Source: Candidatus Faecimonas gallistercoris (GTDB lineage: Bacteria > Bacillota_I > Bacilli_A > RF39 > UBA660). From it: a stretch of DNA of 34,148 nucleotides. Position 1 is the first letter of the stretch; each line of letters starts with the position of its first letter. Location of the stretch: assembly GCA_018712565.1 (NCBI GenBank), contig DVGU01000015.1, positions 1 through 34,148 on the forward strand. Reading direction: 5' to 3'. Made by a program: the position numbers and the translations under genes. Positions 32,189 through 34,148 of the stretch are shown here, one piece after another. Below the pieces are notes generated by a model. It did not search any database and was not told where the DNA came from. It saw only the letters and a program-made list of their open reading frames with translations.

Positions 32189-32923
32189 ATGAGTCGTAAT
32201 ACAATTAGTGATTTTAAATTAGTATCTACTTCAGGATTGATTTTTTCACAACTTTGTTTGGGTTATTCTGCTGATGATTCTAAAGAGATTCAAGAAGTTA
32301 TAGATGATCGATTATTAAAACAATATAGAATTAATAAAGAAAAGTCTTTTGAGCTTATAAAGAATGATATTACGGTTATTAATAAACGTGGTAGTGTTCT
32401 TATTGATTATGCTTTTTGCAAGGGATTGTATTTTCCTACTTGTTTAGATATTTTATATTCACAATTAGAAGAATCTTATTGTGCTGATACTATGTTTGAG
32501 AATTTGACTTTTAGTGAGTTGTCTTTGGCAAATTCTATTTTTACTGATTTATCTTATTCTTATTTGACAAAATTAGAGTATATGAAAAGTTCTGTTGCAA
32601 AAGAAGAAAAAGAAAAAATTAAAAGTTTAGGTGATTATTTTGTAGATATTTCTTCTTTAAGTCAAACTGCATTAGATGATAGGACAGGAAATGTAGATTT
32701 TGTAAATTCAAATATAGAATTTTATGGAGATCCTAGAGATTTTAGAATGGGTATTTCTAGAGTTGGTGAACAGGAAGCTGCTATGATAGTTTCTAAAGAT
32801 TCTTCTTTTTGTGATGATATTGAATTAAGATCTGGTAGTGATGGTAGAGTGATAGATTATGATATTGCTGCTATTGAAAAATATGAACCAACTCAGTATA
32901 TTTATCATAGGCATACAAAATAG
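32189..32923 (+). CDS. uncharacterised protein, 244 residues
   Basis: I do not recognise this family. The protein is soluble, acidic and rich in Ser/Asp, with no signal peptide or membrane segment. Features are LIFSQLCLGYSADDSKEI near the N-terminus, a helical middle (KLEYMKSSVAKEEKEKIKSL) and FYGDPRDFRMGISRVGEQEA toward the end. ATG 32189 follows AAGGAG. The NUDIX gene starts 8 bases after its stop, so the two are probably one operon. Confidence 0.65.
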   Translation: MSRNTISDFKLVSTSGLIFSQLCLGYSADDSKEIQEVIDDRLLKQYRINKEKSFELIKNDITVINKRGSVLIDYAFCKGLYFPTCLDILYSQLEESYCADTMFENLTFSELSLANSIFTDLSYSYLTKLEYMKSSVAKEEKEKIKSLGDYFVDISSLSQTALDDRTGNVDFVNSNIEFYGDPRDFRMGISRVGEQEAAMIVSKDSSFCDDIELRSGSDGRVIDYDIAAIEKYEPTQYIYHRHTK

Positions 32924-32931
32924 GAGAAGTT

Positions 32932-33393
32932 ATGGGGTATATTCAATATTTAAGAAAATATGTAGGTCATAGTCCAATTTTAACTGGAGGAGCAATTATT
33001 TGTGTTTTTAATAAAAAAGGTGAAATTTTGATGGAACTTCGTAGTGATGATAATACTTGGGGATTTCCAGGTGGATCTATGGAACTTGGCGAGAGTTTTG
33101 AAGCAACGGCGAAAAGGGAACTTGAGGAAGAGACGGGACTTATTATTGATGATATGAAGTTACTTGAAGTAATCTCTGGTAAAGATACTTACCGGGAGTA
33201 TCCTAATGGTGATAAGTTATATGATATTACGGCTGTTTTTGAAGTTCGAAAGTATCATGGAACGCTAAAAATAGGTGATGATGAGTCTAGAGAACTACGA
33301 TGGTTTTCTCTAAAAGAGATACCTGATAATTTATCTCTTATGACTGAGAAGTATTGGGAAAAGATTCAAAAATATTATAGAGAGTATTTATAG
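32932..33393 (+). CDS. NUDIX hydrolase
   Basis: The NUDIX box is complete: GGSMELGESFEATAKRELEE followed by ETGL (G-x5-E-x7-REUxEExGU). Upstream FNKKGEILMELRSDDNTWGFPGG gives the usual strand leading into it. Length 153. Such enzymes hydrolyse a nucleoside diphosphate linked to another moiety. The substrate cannot be told; candidates include oxidised nucleotides. Cytosolic. ATG 32932 follows AGGAG. It is the last intact gene of the window. Confidence 0.9.
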   Translation: MGYIQYLRKYVGHSPILTGGAIICVFNKKGEILMELRSDDNTWGFPGGSMELGESFEATAKRELEEETGLIIDDMKLLEVISGKDTYREYPNGDKLYDITAVFEVRKYHGTLKIGDDESRELRWFSLKEIPDNLSLMTEKYWEKIQKYYREYL

Positions 33394-33401
33394 GAGTTCC
33401 T

Positions 33402-33527
33402 ATGATGGATGATGAGTAAAGATGAGTTGATTATATAAAAAAAATATGGGATGAAAGAGATAGACAAATGACAAAAATAGATAGTCCTTATAAGGATTGG
33501 GCAAATCTTTTTATTGATTATATTTAA
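33402..33527 (+). pseudogene. remnant of a small gene with an in-frame stop
   Basis: From ATG 33412 the frame reads MSKDELII, then TAA, and continues in the same frame as KKIWDERDRQMTKIDSPYKD to a second TAA at 33525. A GGAG lies before the alternative ATG 33402, whose frame ends after five codons. This looks like one short gene broken by a nonsense change at an A-rich run. I do not recognise the product. Confidence 0.45.
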
Positions 33528-33556
33528 TATAAAATAAAATCTAAAAGAAGAAAAAA

Positions 33557-33840
33557 ATGAGCAAGAAGAAGTTTAAAAAATGGTTTTCAAGGTAATCCAT
33601 CGGATTCTAAAGATGTTTTGAAATATGAGAATTTGATTGGTGGTAAGGTAGTATTTTCTTATAAAGAGGCAGATGGTATTTTATGTTCGCAGTTATGAAG
33701 ATGGTAATGGTGTAAGAATCTGTTATACTCTAGCATCCATTTTTTTGATATAGAAACGTTTTCAATTTTTGGAAGAAAAAAAGTCTAAACTTTGTTCTAG
33801 AATGATTTCTTATGAGTTAATTCTATTTGGAAATGAGTGA
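33557..33840 (+). pseudogene. remnant of a gene with several frameshifts
   Basis: Successive frames carry protein-like pieces that join in order: NPSDSKDVLKYENLIGGKVV and FSYKEADG, then FYVRSYEDGNGVRICYTLAS, then DIETFSIFGRKK, then MISYELILFGNE to a TGA at 33838. One-base shifts, one near the TTTT run at about 33680, separate them. The product is not recognised. It follows another remnant and the NUDIX gene. Confidence 0.5.
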
Positions 33841-34148
33841 GGTGTTGATGCTTATTGTGAATTTAAATATTTTTATTAAGGTATTGAAATATTAGAAAAA
33901 ATTTAAACTGACATATATATTATCTCCTCTTTTGATTTTTCTTTACTATAATATATACTTTACATTAACTTATTATAAAGTTATCTTAATTAATATGTAT
34001 ATTAAATTATATTTATTATTTATGCTATTGCTTTAAAAAAACATAAATAAAAAACAAGTTTTTGATAAAAGGGCAAAAAGACCCCTTACCCCATAAAATT
34101 ATGTGGTCCACTTAGTTTAATAATTGTCTATTAGTAAATACAAGGATA
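33841..34148. other. AT-rich non-coding right end
   Basis: No open frame of useful length is seen on either strand. It has runs of A/T, a small inverted repeat TAACTT...AAGTTA near 33968-33985, and a change of base composition from about 34065 (GGGCAAAAAGACCCCTTACC), where the sequence becomes richer in C and G. Confidence 0.5.
34088..34107. repeat. stem-loop ACCCCATAA-AA-TTATGTGGT near the right edge
   Basis: Nine-base arms with one mismatch around two A. It lies in the C/G-richer patch beside the decayed genes. It could be the subterminal hairpin of an insertion element continuing beyond the window, but no transposase is visible here. Confidence 0.35.

Noticed and set aside
266-34148. Mycoplasma-type genetic code (TGA = Trp), suggested by the extreme AT content
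   Set aside because: TGA is the stop of several intact genes with expected lengths (rlmN, the MazG-like gene, mutY, csoR), and Trp positions in conserved motifs are TGG.

Overview
This window looks like chromosome of a strongly AT-rich, Gram-positive-type anaerobe of the Firmicutes/Bacilli side (for example an uncultured gut lineage near Erysipelotrichales or RF39). The grounds are an rlmN-prpC-prkC-rsgA-rpe block in the order known from Bacillus-type genomes, a PASTA-domain Ser/Thr kinase, a FemAB-type peptidoglycan bridge enzyme, a YlmH-type S4 protein, a CsoR copper regulator, and ribonucleotide reduction represented here only by oxygen-sensitive class III enzymes. TGA is used as a stop and Trp is TGG, so the code is standard (table 11), not the Mycoplasma code. 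The lineage call is an inference from gene content. No rRNA, tRNA, CRISPR array or insertion-sequence transposase was recognised.

Layout. (1) 1-265: the end of an unidentified gene and a clear terminator. (2) 269-7749: one tightly packed plus-strand operon, rlmN, prpC, prkC, rsgA, rpe, then two neighbouring genes for single-pass membrane proteins that share a paralogous four-cysteine C-terminal domain. (3) 7846-11270: a 3D-domain secreted protein, tex and a small unknown gene. (4) 11277-20797: a nucleotide-metabolism island. A divergent Crp/Fnr-type regulator faces a long operon (nrdD, a MazG-like gene, nrdG, two unknowns, dut, tdk). A second unit follows: another nrdD, a free-standing 54-residue glycyl-radical domain, and a second nrdG. 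(5) 20863-23561: an unknown double-membrane-segment protein, a FemAB-type enzyme, and ylmH on the minus strand. (6) 23720-28191: mutY-exoA, a frameshifted ABC exporter and a DUF3419-like gene. (7) 28318-28803: a dCMP deaminase. (8) 28866-31933: copper cassette csoR-copA-VOC protein-copZ. (9) 32189-33393: an unknown gene and a NUDIX hydrolase, then about 750 bp of decayed coding sequence and AT-rich DNA.

How it fits together. The island at 11.3-20.8 kb plus the dCMP deaminase covers dNTP supply without oxygen: NTP reduction (two NrdD/NrdG pairs), dUTP removal (Dut), thymidine salvage (Tdk), dCMP to dUMP, and probable NTP clean-up (MazG-like). The regulator and the first nrdD share a perfect 11-bp-arm palindrome. 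It sits where a class II Crp/Fnr activator would bind for nrdD and over the -35 region of the regulator's own promoter. A degenerate copy lies at the same distance from a candidate -10 upstream of the second nrdD.

The most interesting single observation is that the second NrdD stops just before its glycyl-radical segment, and that segment is supplied by a separate gene with its own ribosome-binding site. The 20 bases directly after the nrdD stop codon are an exact copy of a segment inside nrdD.

Cautions. Two otherwise healthy genes (15373-16343 and 25509-27243) each carry one single-base frameshift, and the right end has several more. Assembly or read errors must be excluded before these are called real. 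Several starts in the ORF track were moved downstream to the codon that follows a proper ribosome-binding site.
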